Positions 1-9,094 of a DNA stretch of 13,313 nt are shown here, one piece after another. The translations under genes were made by a program, and so were the position numbers. Under the pieces are notes generated by a model. It was not told the DNA's origin. It did not search any database and saw only the letters and a program-made list of their open reading frames with translations. This DNA is from Chitinophaga pinensis (GTDB lineage Bacteria; Bacteroidota; Bacteroidia; AKYH767-A; OLB10): positions 1-13,313 of the forward strand of contig CAMBYJ010000022.1 of the NCBI GenBank assembly GCA_945872015.1, in the 5' to 3' direction. Within the stretch, counting starts at the first letter, position 1, and every line of letters begins with the position of its first letter.

Positions 1-1
1 T

Positions 2-3000
2 GCTCTTACTTATTTATGGAGTACGGGTGCAACAACAGCTGTCATATCAAGTATTGGTGCAGGAACTTTTACAGTTACAATTACTGATTTAAACGGTTGT
101 AGTGTAGTTAGGAACGTAACATTAATTAATCAGGCAGGCCCATCAATTATATCAAGCGTTATAACTGATCCACTTTGTAATGGAGGAAATAATGGATCAA
201 TAAATATTTCTGTTAGTGGTGGAACGCCTGTTTTAAATTATAGTTGGAGTAATGGGCAAACAATACAAGATGCTTCAGGCCTAGTTGCAGGAACATACAC
301 CGTAACAATTACTGACGCTAATAATTGCACTACTACTGGAAGTTATGTCGTTGGTGAACCATCTGCAATAACAGCTTCATTTACTTCGACACCTTCTACT
401 TGTAATCAAAATAATGGAACGTTAACAGTACTTGCAGTTGGTGGCACACCTGGCTATACTTATTTATGGAATAATGGAAATACATCATCATCTATAAACA
501 ACCTTTTAGCAGGAAATTATACAGTAACCATTACCGATTCACGTTCATGTAAGCTGGTTCAAAGTGCAACTGTCTTATCGCAGCCCACTCCGGTGGTTGT
601 TCAAAATTCTTTGGCAAATGTTTTATGTAATGGTGATAGTACCGGGGCGATAAGTATCACAGTTAATGGGGGAACTGCTCCATTTATTTTCTTATGGTCT
701 AATGGTGCAACAACTCAAAACATTACAAATCTTACTAACGGTTCTTATACTGTAACCGTAACAGATGCGAATGGTTGCACAGGGACAAAATCATTCTTCA
801 TTTCTCAGCCAGCAATTTTATCATTAGTCAATAATTCTGTATTGAATTCTACTTGTGGACAAGCGAATGGATCAGTAGAGGTTAATCCAATAGGCGGTAT
901 TAGCCCTTACTTATATTTATGGAGTACAGGTTCAACCACCAATCAGATTACGAATGTAGTGGCAGGGAATTATACCTTAACAGTAACTGATGCTAATGGA
1001 TGTACACGTGCTAGAAATTTTATTGTTCAAAATACTAACGGTCCTGTATTAACGCTTTCTAATCAAACGAATGTTTCGTGTTATGGAGGTGCTAATGGTG
1101 CACTCGATATTTTAGTTACGGAGGGTGTTAGTCCTTATACATATTTATGGTCGAGTGGTGCAGTTACCCAGGATATATCAAATATTACAGCAGGTAATTA
1201 CTCTGTTACTATTACAGATGCGAATGGTTGTGTAGCAGGACAGCAGTTTACGGTTACTCAAAATGATTCAATTGTTATTCAGTCTACAATTGTTGATGCT
1301 AATTGCGGTCAGAATTCTGGATCAATTAATCTGAATGTATCAGGTGGTACATCTCCTTATTCGTATAGTTGGAGTAGTGGTGGTACAAGCAATGCTATAA
1401 ATAATTTGATAGCAGGAACATATTCAGTTACAATTACCGATGGTCAATTATGTATTAAGCAAGGTGTATTTGTTGTTGCAGATATCCCAGGGCCATCAAT
1501 AATTTTAGATACATTAATTAATTCTACATGTCATAGTCAAGCTCTTGGTGCTATTCAGATATCTATTACAAATGGTACTGCTCCTTACACTTATCAATGG
1601 AGCAATGGAATTACAGCGCAAGACAATTTAAATGTTGTTGCAGGTATTTATACTGTTACGGTGACTGATATTAATAATTGTGTTGCAACGGAGACCTATA
1701 CCATAAATCAACCTGCAGCTATTGATGCAACATTTAATGTAACCAATGCTAATTGTGATTTGTCAAATGGTTCAGCTACAGTAATTGCAACAGGTGGTGT
1801 TGGTGGTTATTCTTATTTGTGGAGTAACGGAGTTGCAGGAAATACAATATCAAATCAAAGTTTAGGAAATTATAGTGTGACCATTACTGATGCAAATAAT
1901 TGTGCCGTGGTTGATTCAGTAAATATTTTTAACTCAGGACAAGCAACGGTTAGTTTAATAACACAAATTAATCCTATTTGTAATGGTTCTGCCAACGGAC
2001 AATTAACAGTTACAGTTGTTGGAGGCTTAGGTCCTTATCAATTGCAATGGTCAAATGGTGGTTCAGCTTACTCTAATACAAACCTTGTTGCAGGAAATTA
2101 TATTTTAACGGTAACTGATATTACCGGTTGTTCATCACAAACATCTTATACTTTAGTTGAACCAGACCCATTGGCAATTTCATTTGTAACAAGCGACGAG
2201 CATTGTGGTCAAAGTGATGGTTCTATTAGTGCAAGCGTTACAGGTGGTAACGGACTTTATACCTATAGCTGGTCTAATGGCTCTTCAAATTCATTAATTA
2301 CTGGACTATCAAATGGAAGCTATACACTAACGGTTACGGATATCCTTGGTTGCTCATCTGTGGCGATTCAAGCTGTAAATAATATTGCTGCACCAGTAGT
2401 TTCACAAATACAGATTACGGATGCTATTTGCTATAGCAGTGCCACTGGTATAATTAACATTACAGTACAAGGTGGAGTTGAACCTTATACTTATTTGTGG
2501 AGTAATAATGAAATAGTAGAAGATATCGTGAATGCAAGTGCAGGTAGCTATTCAGTGACTGTAACTGATAACTTCGGTTGTACTGTAAGAAGAAGCTTTG
2601 TTGTTAGTCAACCTGATTCTATTGTGATTTCATCTATGATTGATAACGCAGGATGTGGAAACAACAATGGAGAGATTATGATTACTGTTGTGGGAGGGGT
2701 AGGACCATATACTTATAGTTGGTCAAACGGATTAACAAATGATACTATTCAAAATTTGTTTGCTGGTGTGTACTCTGTTATAGTTGCTGATAATAATAAT
2801 TGTATTACCCAGGAAACATTTGCTGTAAATAATATTAGTTCAACAAACATACTACTCGATTCTATTTTAAATGTAAGTTGTAACAACCAATCAAACGGAA
2901 GTATTTACTTAAGTATCGCTCAAGGTGAGCCTCCTTATAATTATGAATGGTCAACTGGGGCAACAACCTTGAATTTAACGAACCAGCCTGCAGGTCAGTA

Positions 3001-4228
3001 TGTGCTTACAGTAACAGATAATAATGGATGTATCAGTATTTATATTGATACAATTACTCAACCAGATCCAATTCAATTGTTATCCTTCGTTATTAATCCA
3101 AAGTGTAATTTAAGTAATGGTGATATCTCTGTTGTTCCGGCTGGAGGAACCCTGCCTTACACCTATAGTTGGAATACGGGTCAGACATCATCAACAATTG
3201 CAGGATTAAATACTGGCACATATACGCTAACCGTTACGGATATTAATGGTTGTACTTCGATATTAACTGATTCGATTTTTAATTCAGGTAGTCCTTCGGT
3301 GACTTTAGTACAATTAGATTCTGTTAGCTGTAATGGATTAAGTGATGGTAATATAAACGTTGACGTAAATGGAGGAATATCTCCTTACACTTATCAATGG
3401 GTTGGAACTAGTCAGAATACAGAAGATATATCTAATATTCCAGCAGGTGGGTATTCATTAATTGTGACCGATGATGTTGGATGTACGTACAGTGAGTCAT
3501 ATACAGTTTATCAACCAATTCAAATTCAGGTAAATTTATTGGTAGTTCAAAATGCAAGCTGCGGCAGTAATAACGGATCTGCAGTAGCCAATGCATTAGG
3601 AGGCTCAGGTAACTTCAATTATTACTGGTCAAACGCTACTAATAATGATACGTTATTTAATGTTGGAGCAGGTAGTTATACGTTAGTGGCTGTGGATGGT
3701 AGTGGTTGCTCTTCATCAATAATTGTGAATGTTAGCAATATCAACGGGCCAGTTATTGCAAGTGTAGATTCTGGAAATGTTACTTGTCCTGATGTAAACG
3801 ATGGTTTTATTAGTATATCAATTGCAGGTGGTACACAACCTTATCAGTTTGCATGGAGTAATTTACCTGATACAACATCAAATGTGATTAATTTAACTGG
3901 AGGTAATTACACACTAACGGTAACGGATGCACTTAATTGTATTGCTGTAAGAACTGTTGCAATCGAAAAGCCTCAACCAATTGCTATTAATGGATTTACT
4001 CCTTCGTTAAATTCGCCTTATAACTTATCATGTTTTGGGAGCGATGATGGTTCGATTGTTTTAAATGTAACAGGAGGTACTTCGCCTTATAATTACGTTT
4101 GGAGTAATGGAAATATTTCACAGAATATTTCTTCATTACAAGCAGGAACATATACTGTATTCCTTACTGATAACAATGGTTGTACAAAAGATTCTACATT
4201 ATTTATTACCCAACCACCACAGTTGTTG
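2..4228 (+). repeat. Tandem SprB-type protein repeats in alternating 74/76-residue dyads
   Basis: Nineteen copies (the first missing about 2 residues, the last about 50 residues before it runs into the Ig-like domain) follow one another without spacers. Unit boundaries set at the conserved GG before the PYTYxW strand give these lengths: 74 (partial, edge), 74, 76, 75, 76, 74, 76, 74, 76, 74, 76, 74, 76, 74, 76, 76, 76, 82. Short units have a QPxxI-type linker after the NGC motif and usually CGQxxGS or similar at the second Cys. Long units have an N-x-x-G-P or similar linker and usually C-N/Y-G at the second Cys. The copies are clearly diverged from one another, so this is an old expansion rather than a recent slippage array. 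Confidence 0.9.
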
Positions 4229-4996
4229 GCCAATGCGGGTACTGATTTTAATGTTTGTGGGCAATCACAAGCCAATCTTAGCGCATTGCTTCCAACCTAT
4301 GGAATTGGTGGATGGATTTTATCTTCAGGTCCTTCAACATTATTGTTTGCCGATTCAACAAACAATACTTCCCTGATATCTAATCTTGCTTTTGGTGATT
4401 ATCAATTATTATGGGTTGTTTCAGATGGTGTTTGTTCCGATTCTGATTTGGTAATAGTCAATGTGTCTTCAGAAATTATTGCACAAGCAGGGAGCGATAA
4501 AATTCTTTGCGGAAAGGAAATTAGTCTTAATAGTACTCGACCTCAATTTGGATTTGGATACTGGAGTGATTCTTCATCAGCGATCATTGCTGATACAACC
4601 GATCCATTTACATCAGTTTCTAATTTAAGTTATGGTGTAAATGTTTTTAACTGGATTGTAGTTAATGGGACTTGTCGTGATACGGGCACAGTAAAAGTAT
4701 TTGTCCGCGATTCTATTGATTGTCTTGATCCTGTTTTGTTGCCCAATGCATTTACTCCCAATAACGATGGGTACAACGATTTCTTCGAGATAAAAGGGAT
4801 ACAAGATTTTCTGGATAATGAAATAACCATTTTTAATAGATGGGGACTGGTAGTTTATAATACAGAAAATTATTTTAACACATGGGATGGAAGAGATAAC
4901 GATGGTAATATGCTGTCGGACGGAACTTATTTCGCTGTTTTGAAATTAAGATCAATTAATAAATTTTATAAAACTTATATTGATTTAAGACGATGA
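2..4996 (+). CDS. SprB-like giant repeat surface adhesin with type B T9SS sorting domain (5' end outside the window)
   Basis: This frame is open from base 2 to the TGA at 4994-4996, giving 1664 visible residues. The true start lies upstream, and a GTG at 593 is only an internal codon. Residues 1-1409 are 18 full or nearly full SprB-type repeats plus the start of a nineteenth. Each repeat has a Y-x-W-S-x-G motif near residue 8, an AGxYTVTVTDxNGC motif near 22-35, a second Cys near 60, and an NGSIxIxVxGG end. Residues 1410-1492 and 1493-1578 are two related Ig/PKD-like domains, each beginning AxAGxD with CG a few residues later. Residues 1579-1664 match the type B gliding/T9SS C-terminal domain: PNAFTPNNDGYND, IFNRWG, WDG and SDGTYFAVL. 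The protein is therefore probably exported through the T9SS and held at the cell surface. In Flavobacterium, SprB is the gliding adhesin. Whether this organism glides is unknown, and other large adhesins share this architecture. The next gene is a PorP/SprF partner, which supports the call. Confidence 0.93.
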   Translation, partial: ALTYLWSTGATTAVISSIGAGTFTVTITDLNGCSVVRNVTLINQAGPSIISSVITDPLCNGGNNGSINISVSGGTPVLNYSWSNGQTIQDASGLVAGTYTVTITDANNCTTTGSYVVGEPSAITASFTSTPSTCNQNNGTLTVLAVGGTPGYTYLWNNGNTSSSINNLLAGNYTVTITDSRSCKLVQSATVLSQPTPVVVQNSLANVLCNGDSTGAISITVNGGTAPFIFLWSNGATTQNITNLTNGSYTVTVTDANGCTGTKSFFISQPAILSLVNNSVLNSTCGQANGSVEVNPIGGISPYLYLWSTGSTTNQITNVVAGNYTLTVTDANGCTRARNFIVQNTNGPVLTLSNQTNVSCYGGANGALDILVTEGVSPYTYLWSSGAVTQDISNITAGNYSVTITDANGCVAGQQFTVTQNDSIVIQSTIVDANCGQNSGSINLNVSGGTSPYSYSWSSGGTSNAINNLIAGTYSVTITDGQLCIKQGVFVVADIPGPSIILDTLINSTCHSQALGAIQISITNGTAPYTYQWSNGITAQDNLNVVAGIYTVTVTDINNCVATETYTINQPAAIDATFNVTNANCDLSNGSATVIATGGVGGYSYLWSNGVAGNTISNQSLGNYSVTITDANNCAVVDSVNIFNSGQATVSLITQINPICNGSANGQLTVTVVGGLGPYQLQWSNGGSAYSNTNLVAGNYILTVTDITGCSSQTSYTLVEPDPLAISFVTSDEHCGQSDGSISASVTGGNGLYTYSWSNGSSNSLITGLSNGSYTLTVTDILGCSSVAIQAVNNIAAPVVSQIQITDAICYSSATGIINITVQGGVEPYTYLWSNNEIVEDIVNASAGSYSVTVTDNFGCTVRRSFVVSQPDSIVISSMIDNAGCGNNNGEIMITVVGGVGPYTYSWSNGLTNDTIQNLFAGVYSVIVADNNNCITQETFAVNNISSTNILLDSILNVSCNNQSNGSIYLSIAQGEPPYNYEWSTGATTLNLTNQPAGQYVLTVTDNNGCISIYIDTITQPDPIQLLSFVINPKCNLSNGDISVVPAGGTLPYTYSWNTGQTSSTIAGLNTGTYTLTVTDINGCTSILTDSIFNSGSPSVTLVQLDSVSCNGLSDGNINVDVNGGISPYTYQWVGTSQNTEDISNIPAGGYSLIVTDDVGCTYSESYTVYQPIQIQVNLLVVQNASCGSNNGSAVANALGGSGNFNYYWSNATNNDTLFNVGAGSYTLVAVDGSGCSSSIIVNVSNINGPVIASVDSGNVTCPDVNDGFISISIAGGTQPYQFAWSNLPDTTSNVINLTGGNYTLTVTDALNCIAVRTVAIEKPQPIAINGFTPSLNSPYNLSCFGSDDGSIVLNVTGGTSPYNYVWSNGNISQNISSLQAGTYTVFLTDNNGCTKDSTLFITQPPQLLANAGTDFNVCGQSQANLSALLPTYGIGGWILSSGPSTLLFADSTNNTSLISNLAFGDYQLLWVVSDGVCSDSDLVIVNVSSEIIAQAGSDKILCGKEISLNSTRPQFGFGYWSDSSSAIIADTTDPFTSVSNLSYGVNVFNWIVVNGTCRDTGTVKVFVRDSIDCLDPVLLPNAFTPNNDGYNDFFEIKGIQDFLDNEITIFNRWGLVVYNTENYFNTWDGRDNDGNMLSDGTYFAVLKLRSINKFYKTYIDLRR

Positions 4997-5913
4997 AGCG
5001 GTTACTGATAGTTATCTTTTTGTTTTGCTCGTCGTTTATAATGGCGCAGCAAACTCCGTTGGTAAGTCATTATATGTTCAATGGTTTGGTACTTAATCCT
5101 GCATATGCAGGCAGCAAGGAGTTTGTTAGCACGACTATGTTGTATCGTAAGCAATGGGTAGGATTTGAAGGTGCTCCTGTAACTTTCTCTGGAAGTATTC
5201 ACGGATTATTGCCTAAAAAGAAATTAGGCATGGGTGCATTTATCCAGAAAGATAAAATAGGAAAGACGAATCAAACGGATGTTTATGTTTCCACTTCTTA
5301 TCATTTGCCATTAGGTGATGTCAGTAAATTAAGTGTAGGATTGCAGTTGGGTGCAACTAATTTCAATTCTAACGTAGTCGAATTAACGTATTGGGATCCG
5401 GGTGATAAAATTTTCGATTATAATACGTTTAGTTCTGTATTGCCGAATGCAGGTTTCGGTGCCTATTTTTATCGTCCGATGTTTTACGCAGGGGTGTCGG
5501 TACCGTACCTTGTAAACTATCGACCTTCTGAAAATCGCGAAGAGGGTTCGACGCAAACTCATCATTTAGGTCGTCGAATGTATTTGACTGTTGGAGGAGT
5601 AATTGAAACCGAAGGTGATATTAAAATAAAACCATCTTTATTATTAAAGAAGGAAGGCACTTCAGCTATGCAATACGACTTGAATGTAAATGTATTATTC
5701 AACGAGATATTCTGGTTGGGAGCTTCGTACCGATCGAAGGAAGCAATCGTAGCACTATTCGAATATCAGATAAATAGAAAGTTTAGAGTTGGTTATTCTT
5801 ATGATATTACGCTAGGAGGAATTAGTAATTATAATTCAGGTTCACATGAATTAATGTTGGGTTACGACTTTGGATATCCTGTATTAAAAATTAAATCACC
5901 ACGCTATTTTTAA
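4993..5913 (+). CDS. PorP/SprF family type IX secretion outer-membrane protein
   Basis: This 306-residue protein is probably an outer-membrane beta-barrel that helps a specific T9SS cargo reach or stay on the surface. Residues 1-18 form a signal peptide (basic start, hydrophobic run, cleavage near MA-QQ). The mature start contains the family hallmark FNGLVLNPAYAGS (about 29-41), followed by YRKQWVGFEGAPVT and LGMGAFIQKDKIG. The rest is alternating aromatic beta-strands ending in F. In Flavobacterium johnsoniae, SprF is encoded just after sprB and is needed for SprB localisation. Here the ATG overlaps the adhesin stop by 4 nt (ATGA), which implies translational coupling and a dedicated cargo partner. 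Length and motifs are normal for the family. Which of the many PorP/SprF paralogues it matches cannot be settled from this window. Confidence 0.93.
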   Translation: MKRLLIVIFLFCSSFIMAQQTPLVSHYMFNGLVLNPAYAGSKEFVSTTMLYRKQWVGFEGAPVTFSGSIHGLLPKKKLGMGAFIQKDKIGKTNQTDVYVSTSYHLPLGDVSKLSVGLQLGATNFNSNVVELTYWDPGDKIFDYNTFSSVLPNAGFGAYFYRPMFYAGVSVPYLVNYRPSENREEGSTQTHHLGRRMYLTVGGVIETEGDIKIKPSLLLKKEGTSAMQYDLNVNVLFNEIFWLGASYRSKEAIVALFEYQINRKFRVGYSYDITLGGISNYNSGSHELMLGYDFGYPVLKIKSPRYF

Positions 5914-5914
5914 A

Positions 5915-7804
5915 ATGAAAAATAAAGTACGCATATATCTTTTGATGCTGGTGCTGTTTAGCGGTTGTGTAAATATTCGACTTCGTACAGCTAATGAGAA
6001 TTATTCTCTATCTGCATATGCAACTGCTGTTGAAGATTATGAATTTGTTTTATCAAAGCGTTTTGAGCGTGAAGCGGCAATTAATCTTGCCGACTGTTAT
6101 TATAATATGGGCAACGCAATCAAAACAGAGTTCTGGTATAAAAAGCTATTTAGTTATCCTAATCCTAAAGTTGAATGGAATTATCGTTTAGGTGATGCGC
6201 TAATAAAAAATGGGAAGTATCAAGAAGCAAAAAAATATTTAGAGGTTTGTTATAGTATAAACGTGTCCGATAATAAAGTTAAAAATCTTCTTGCAGTTTG
6301 TGATAGTGCTTTTGTATTTTATAATGACACGCAGCTGTATGATGTAAAACCAATACGCTATTGTAGTGAAGGTGTTAATGTGTTTAGTCCTATCTATTAT
6401 AAAAAAGGAATTTTGTTTGTTTCCGATATGCGACATAAAGGAATGTCAAATTTAAAATCAGATATTTCAGGTAATCAATACTTCGATTTGTTTTATGGAC
6501 AAAAATCTGATAACGGTAACTGGATGGAAGCATTGCCACTCGGTGGTGATATTAATGGAAAATTTAATGAAGGTCCTTTGGCCTATGATCGTACTACTTC
6601 GAAAGTTTATTTTACTCGAAACAATTACGTCAGCAATAAAATCGAAAAAAATAAAAAGAGTTTTAATGTCTTAAAAATTTTTGAGGCAAGTATTGAAAAC
6701 ACTAATGCTACAATAGCTGGTCCTTTGAAATTAGGTAGTGATGAATATTCTGTCGGACATCCAGCACTTAATTCAAATGGTGATGTAATGTATTTTATTG
6801 CAAATCTTCCTTGGGGATATGGTGGTACTGATATTTATAAAACAATGCGAGTAAATAATGCATGGACTGCTCCAGAAAACTTAGGTCGTACAATTAATTC
6901 CTCGGGCAACGAAATGTTTCCTTTCGTCGGAAATGATTCTACAATTTATTTTTCTTCGGATGGTAATTTTGGTTTAGGTGGGTTAGATATTTACGAGTCG
7001 AATTTCTCAAATGGAGCATGGTCTGTTCCTTATAATGTTGGTTATCCTGTAAATTCTTCTCAAGATGATTTTGGATTCATCTGTGATAGCACTGGCTATA
7101 ATGGATTGTTTTCTTCTAGTCGTGGAGATGGTTATGATAAAATTTATGAGTTTAAGCGAACACCACCACAAATTGTAGTACATGTTGATGTAGTAGATCA
7201 ATTATCTCATGATGGAGTTTCTAATGCTTTTATTGCTGTTTTTAAAGATGAAAAATTTTATAAAAAATTTAATTGTAATTCGAATGGAAGTTTAACTTTT
7301 ATGGTGGAGTCGGAGCATGGTTTTGAAATTAAATGTCGAGATAACATTCACTACCAAAAGAAGTTTACAATAGATACTCACGGAGCAAAGCAATCGGATA
7401 CAATTTTTGTAAAGTTCGATTTAAAGCCAATTGATATTAATAGACCATTTATTTGGTATGGAATTTCATTTAATAAAAAATCAACTAACTTGCTTCCTTC
7501 ATCTGATGAGTCATTGCAATTATTAGCTTCTGTTTTAAAGGATAATCCAGGTTTGAAAGTGGAGATAGGTTCTTATACCGATGTTCGAGGAAGTGATAGT
7601 GATAATAAAACACTTACCAAGCAACGTGCTCAGTTGGTAAAGCAAGCTTTGATAAATGCAGGTGTTAGTGCTTCACAAATGGAGTTTAAGGGTTATGGTT
7701 CATCAAAAATTCTTAATCAATGTAAAGGCGGTTTGCTTTGTATTGAAGAAGATCATCAAGTAAATAATCGTATAGAAATCACTGTGCTTTCGGTATCCGA
7801 GTAA
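5915..7804 (+). CDS. PorE-like lipoprotein: TPR, PD40 beta-propeller, CarboxypepD_reg-like and OmpA domains
   Basis: The 629-residue product has a lipoprotein signal ending in LFSGC, so Cys18 is the likely lipidation site. Residues about 25-135 read as TPR-like helices (AYATAVEDYEFVLSKRF, YNMGNAIKTEFWYKKLF, KNGKYQEAKKYLEVCY). Residues about 150-415 contain PD40/WD40-like blades (GHPALNSNGDVMYFIANLP, GGTDIYK, GNEMFPFVGNDSTIYFSSDG, GGLDIYE). Residues about 420-500 look like a carboxypeptidase-regulatory-like beta-sandwich. Residues about 512-629 are an OmpA peptidoglycan-binding domain with TDVRG, KQRAQLVKQAL and NNRIEI. Asp556 and Arg571 are 15 apart, like the diaminopimelate-binding Asp and Arg of OmpA proteins. 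The order matches PorE of Porphyromonas, a T9SS lipoprotein that ties the machine to peptidoglycan. One base separates it from the SprF-like gene, so the two are co-translated. It may instead be a cargo-specific paralogue of PorE. Confidence 0.9.
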   Translation: MKNKVRIYLLMLVLFSGCVNIRLRTANENYSLSAYATAVEDYEFVLSKRFEREAAINLADCYYNMGNAIKTEFWYKKLFSYPNPKVEWNYRLGDALIKNGKYQEAKKYLEVCYSINVSDNKVKNLLAVCDSAFVFYNDTQLYDVKPIRYCSEGVNVFSPIYYKKGILFVSDMRHKGMSNLKSDISGNQYFDLFYGQKSDNGNWMEALPLGGDINGKFNEGPLAYDRTTSKVYFTRNNYVSNKIEKNKKSFNVLKIFEASIENTNATIAGPLKLGSDEYSVGHPALNSNGDVMYFIANLPWGYGGTDIYKTMRVNNAWTAPENLGRTINSSGNEMFPFVGNDSTIYFSSDGNFGLGGLDIYESNFSNGAWSVPYNVGYPVNSSQDDFGFICDSTGYNGLFSSSRGDGYDKIYEFKRTPPQIVVHVDVVDQLSHDGVSNAFIAVFKDEKFYKKFNCNSNGSLTFMVESEHGFEIKCRDNIHYQKKFTIDTHGAKQSDTIFVKFDLKPIDINRPFIWYGISFNKKSTNLLPSSDESLQLLASVLKDNPGLKVEIGSYTDVRGSDSDNKTLTKQRAQLVKQALINAGVSASQMEFKGYGSSKILNQCKGGLLCIEEDHQVNNRIEITVLSVSE

Positions 7805-7809
7805 AGAAG

Positions 7810-9072
7810 ATGAATCATATTCCTTTAGCCGAACGACTACGACCTAAATCATTAAATGATATAGTTGGCCAGCAACACTTAACTGGTGAAAATGGAGTTT
7901 TAAGAAAGTTTATTGAAAGTAAAACACTACCCTCGATAATATTTTGGGGCGACCCAGGTATTGGAAAAACTTCATTGGCAAATATTATTGCTACTTCGAT
8001 TGGGTTGCCAATGTTTACGCTGAGTGCAATTAATGCAGGTGTTAAAGATGTGCGCGAGGTAATTGAAAAAGCGAAACAAAATGGAAAGTCGATTTTGTTC
8101 ATCGATGAAATTCATCGCTTTAATAAATCACAGCAAGATTCTTTGCTAGGTGCAGTTGAGCAAGGTATAATTATTTTAATTGGTGCTACAACTGAGAATC
8201 CTTCTTTCGAAGTTATTCGTCCGTTGCTTTCACGTTGTCAGGTTTATATTTTAAATCCGTTAACAGAAAAAGACCTTTTACAAATTGTTGAGTTTGCCAT
8301 TCATAATGACGAATTACTTTCTCAGAAAAATATTATAGTTAAAGAGACCTCCGCCATGTTTAAAATAGCTGGAGGTGATGGAAGAAAATTGTTAAATGTT
8401 CTAGAGCTTGTTTGTACAGCTTCAGAAAATAATACAATTGAAATTACAGATGAGTTGGTATTGAAGTTGTCGCATCAGCGCATTGCACAGTACGATAAAA
8501 ATGGTGAGCAACATTACGATATCATATCTGCGTTTATAAAATCGTTGAGAGGAAGTGATCCCAATGCAGCAGTGTATTGGATGACGCGTATGTTAAAGGG
8601 AGGAGAAGATCCAAAGTTTATAGCGCGACGAATGCTGGTGCTCGCCAGTGAAGATATTGGTAATGCAAATCCGAATGCACTCTTGATTGCAACTGCATGT
8701 TTTCAGGCTGTTGAAATGATTGGATATCCAGAGTGTGCATTGAATTTATCGCAGACAGCAATTTACCTAGCATCATCTCCTAAGAGTAATGCTTCCTATA
8801 TGGCTTATAAGAAAGCGCAGAAGCTTATTCAGGAATATGGTGACCCATCAGTGCCTTTACACCTGCGCAATCCAGTAACTTCTTTTATGAAAGAAATTAA
8901 TTATGGCGAAGGATATGAGTATGCGCATAATTACGAGAATAATTTTGTTGACTTAGAATTTATGCCAGATAGTTTGAAGAACGTTCGCATCTATGAGCCG
9001 GGAAATAATGCGCGTGAGCAAGAGTTAAGAAAGTTCTTGAAAGATCGCTGGAAGGATAAATACGGATACTGA
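7810..9072 (+). CDS. rarA: Replication-associated recombination protein A (RarA/MgsA, AAA+ ATPase)
   Basis: RarA is a cytoplasmic AAA+ ATPase related to clamp loaders that acts at stalled replication forks. At 420 residues it is close to the family's usual length. The start PLAERLRPKSLNDIVGQQHL is typical. Walker A is GDPGIGKT at residues 47-54, Walker B is LFIDE at about 96-100 followed by IHRFNKSQQD, sensor 1 is GATTENPSFEV near 125-135, and the arginine finger is in LLSRCQ near 142. The C-terminal half carries the MgsA tetramerisation region (SAFIKSLRGSDPNAAVYWMTRML, ARRMLVLASEDIGNANP). The ATG lies 5 nt after the OmpA gene, preceded by AAAGAAG, a possible weak ribosome site. Nothing suggests a T9SS role; it probably just shares the transcript. 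Confidence 0.97.
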   Translation: MNHIPLAERLRPKSLNDIVGQQHLTGENGVLRKFIESKTLPSIIFWGDPGIGKTSLANIIATSIGLPMFTLSAINAGVKDVREVIEKAKQNGKSILFIDEIHRFNKSQQDSLLGAVEQGIIILIGATTENPSFEVIRPLLSRCQVYILNPLTEKDLLQIVEFAIHNDELLSQKNIIVKETSAMFKIAGGDGRKLLNVLELVCTASENNTIEITDELVLKLSHQRIAQYDKNGEQHYDIISAFIKSLRGSDPNAAVYWMTRMLKGGEDPKFIARRMLVLASEDIGNANPNALLIATACFQAVEMIGYPECALNLSQTAIYLASSPKSNASYMAYKKAQKLIQEYGDPSVPLHLRNPVTSFMKEINYGEGYEYAHNYENNFVDLEFMPDSLKNVRIYEPGNNAREQELRKFLKDRWKDKYGY

Positions 9073-9094
9073 CATATTTTACTATTTTCGTTGC

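Noticed and set aside
4093..4275. Minus-strand and alternative-frame open stretches over the adhesin, SprF, OmpA, rarA and murB genes
   Set aside because: They are antisense or out-of-frame shadows of well-supported genes, without recognisable domains.
593..4996. GTG at 593 as the start of the adhesin
   Set aside because: The frame is open without a stop to base 2, and three further SprB repeats lie upstream in the same frame, so the gene enters from outside the window.
9073..9094. Separate promoter for murB in the 22-nt gap (TATTTTCG near 9083)
   Set aside because: It misses the TAnnTTTG consensus at a key base, and no -33 element is evident.
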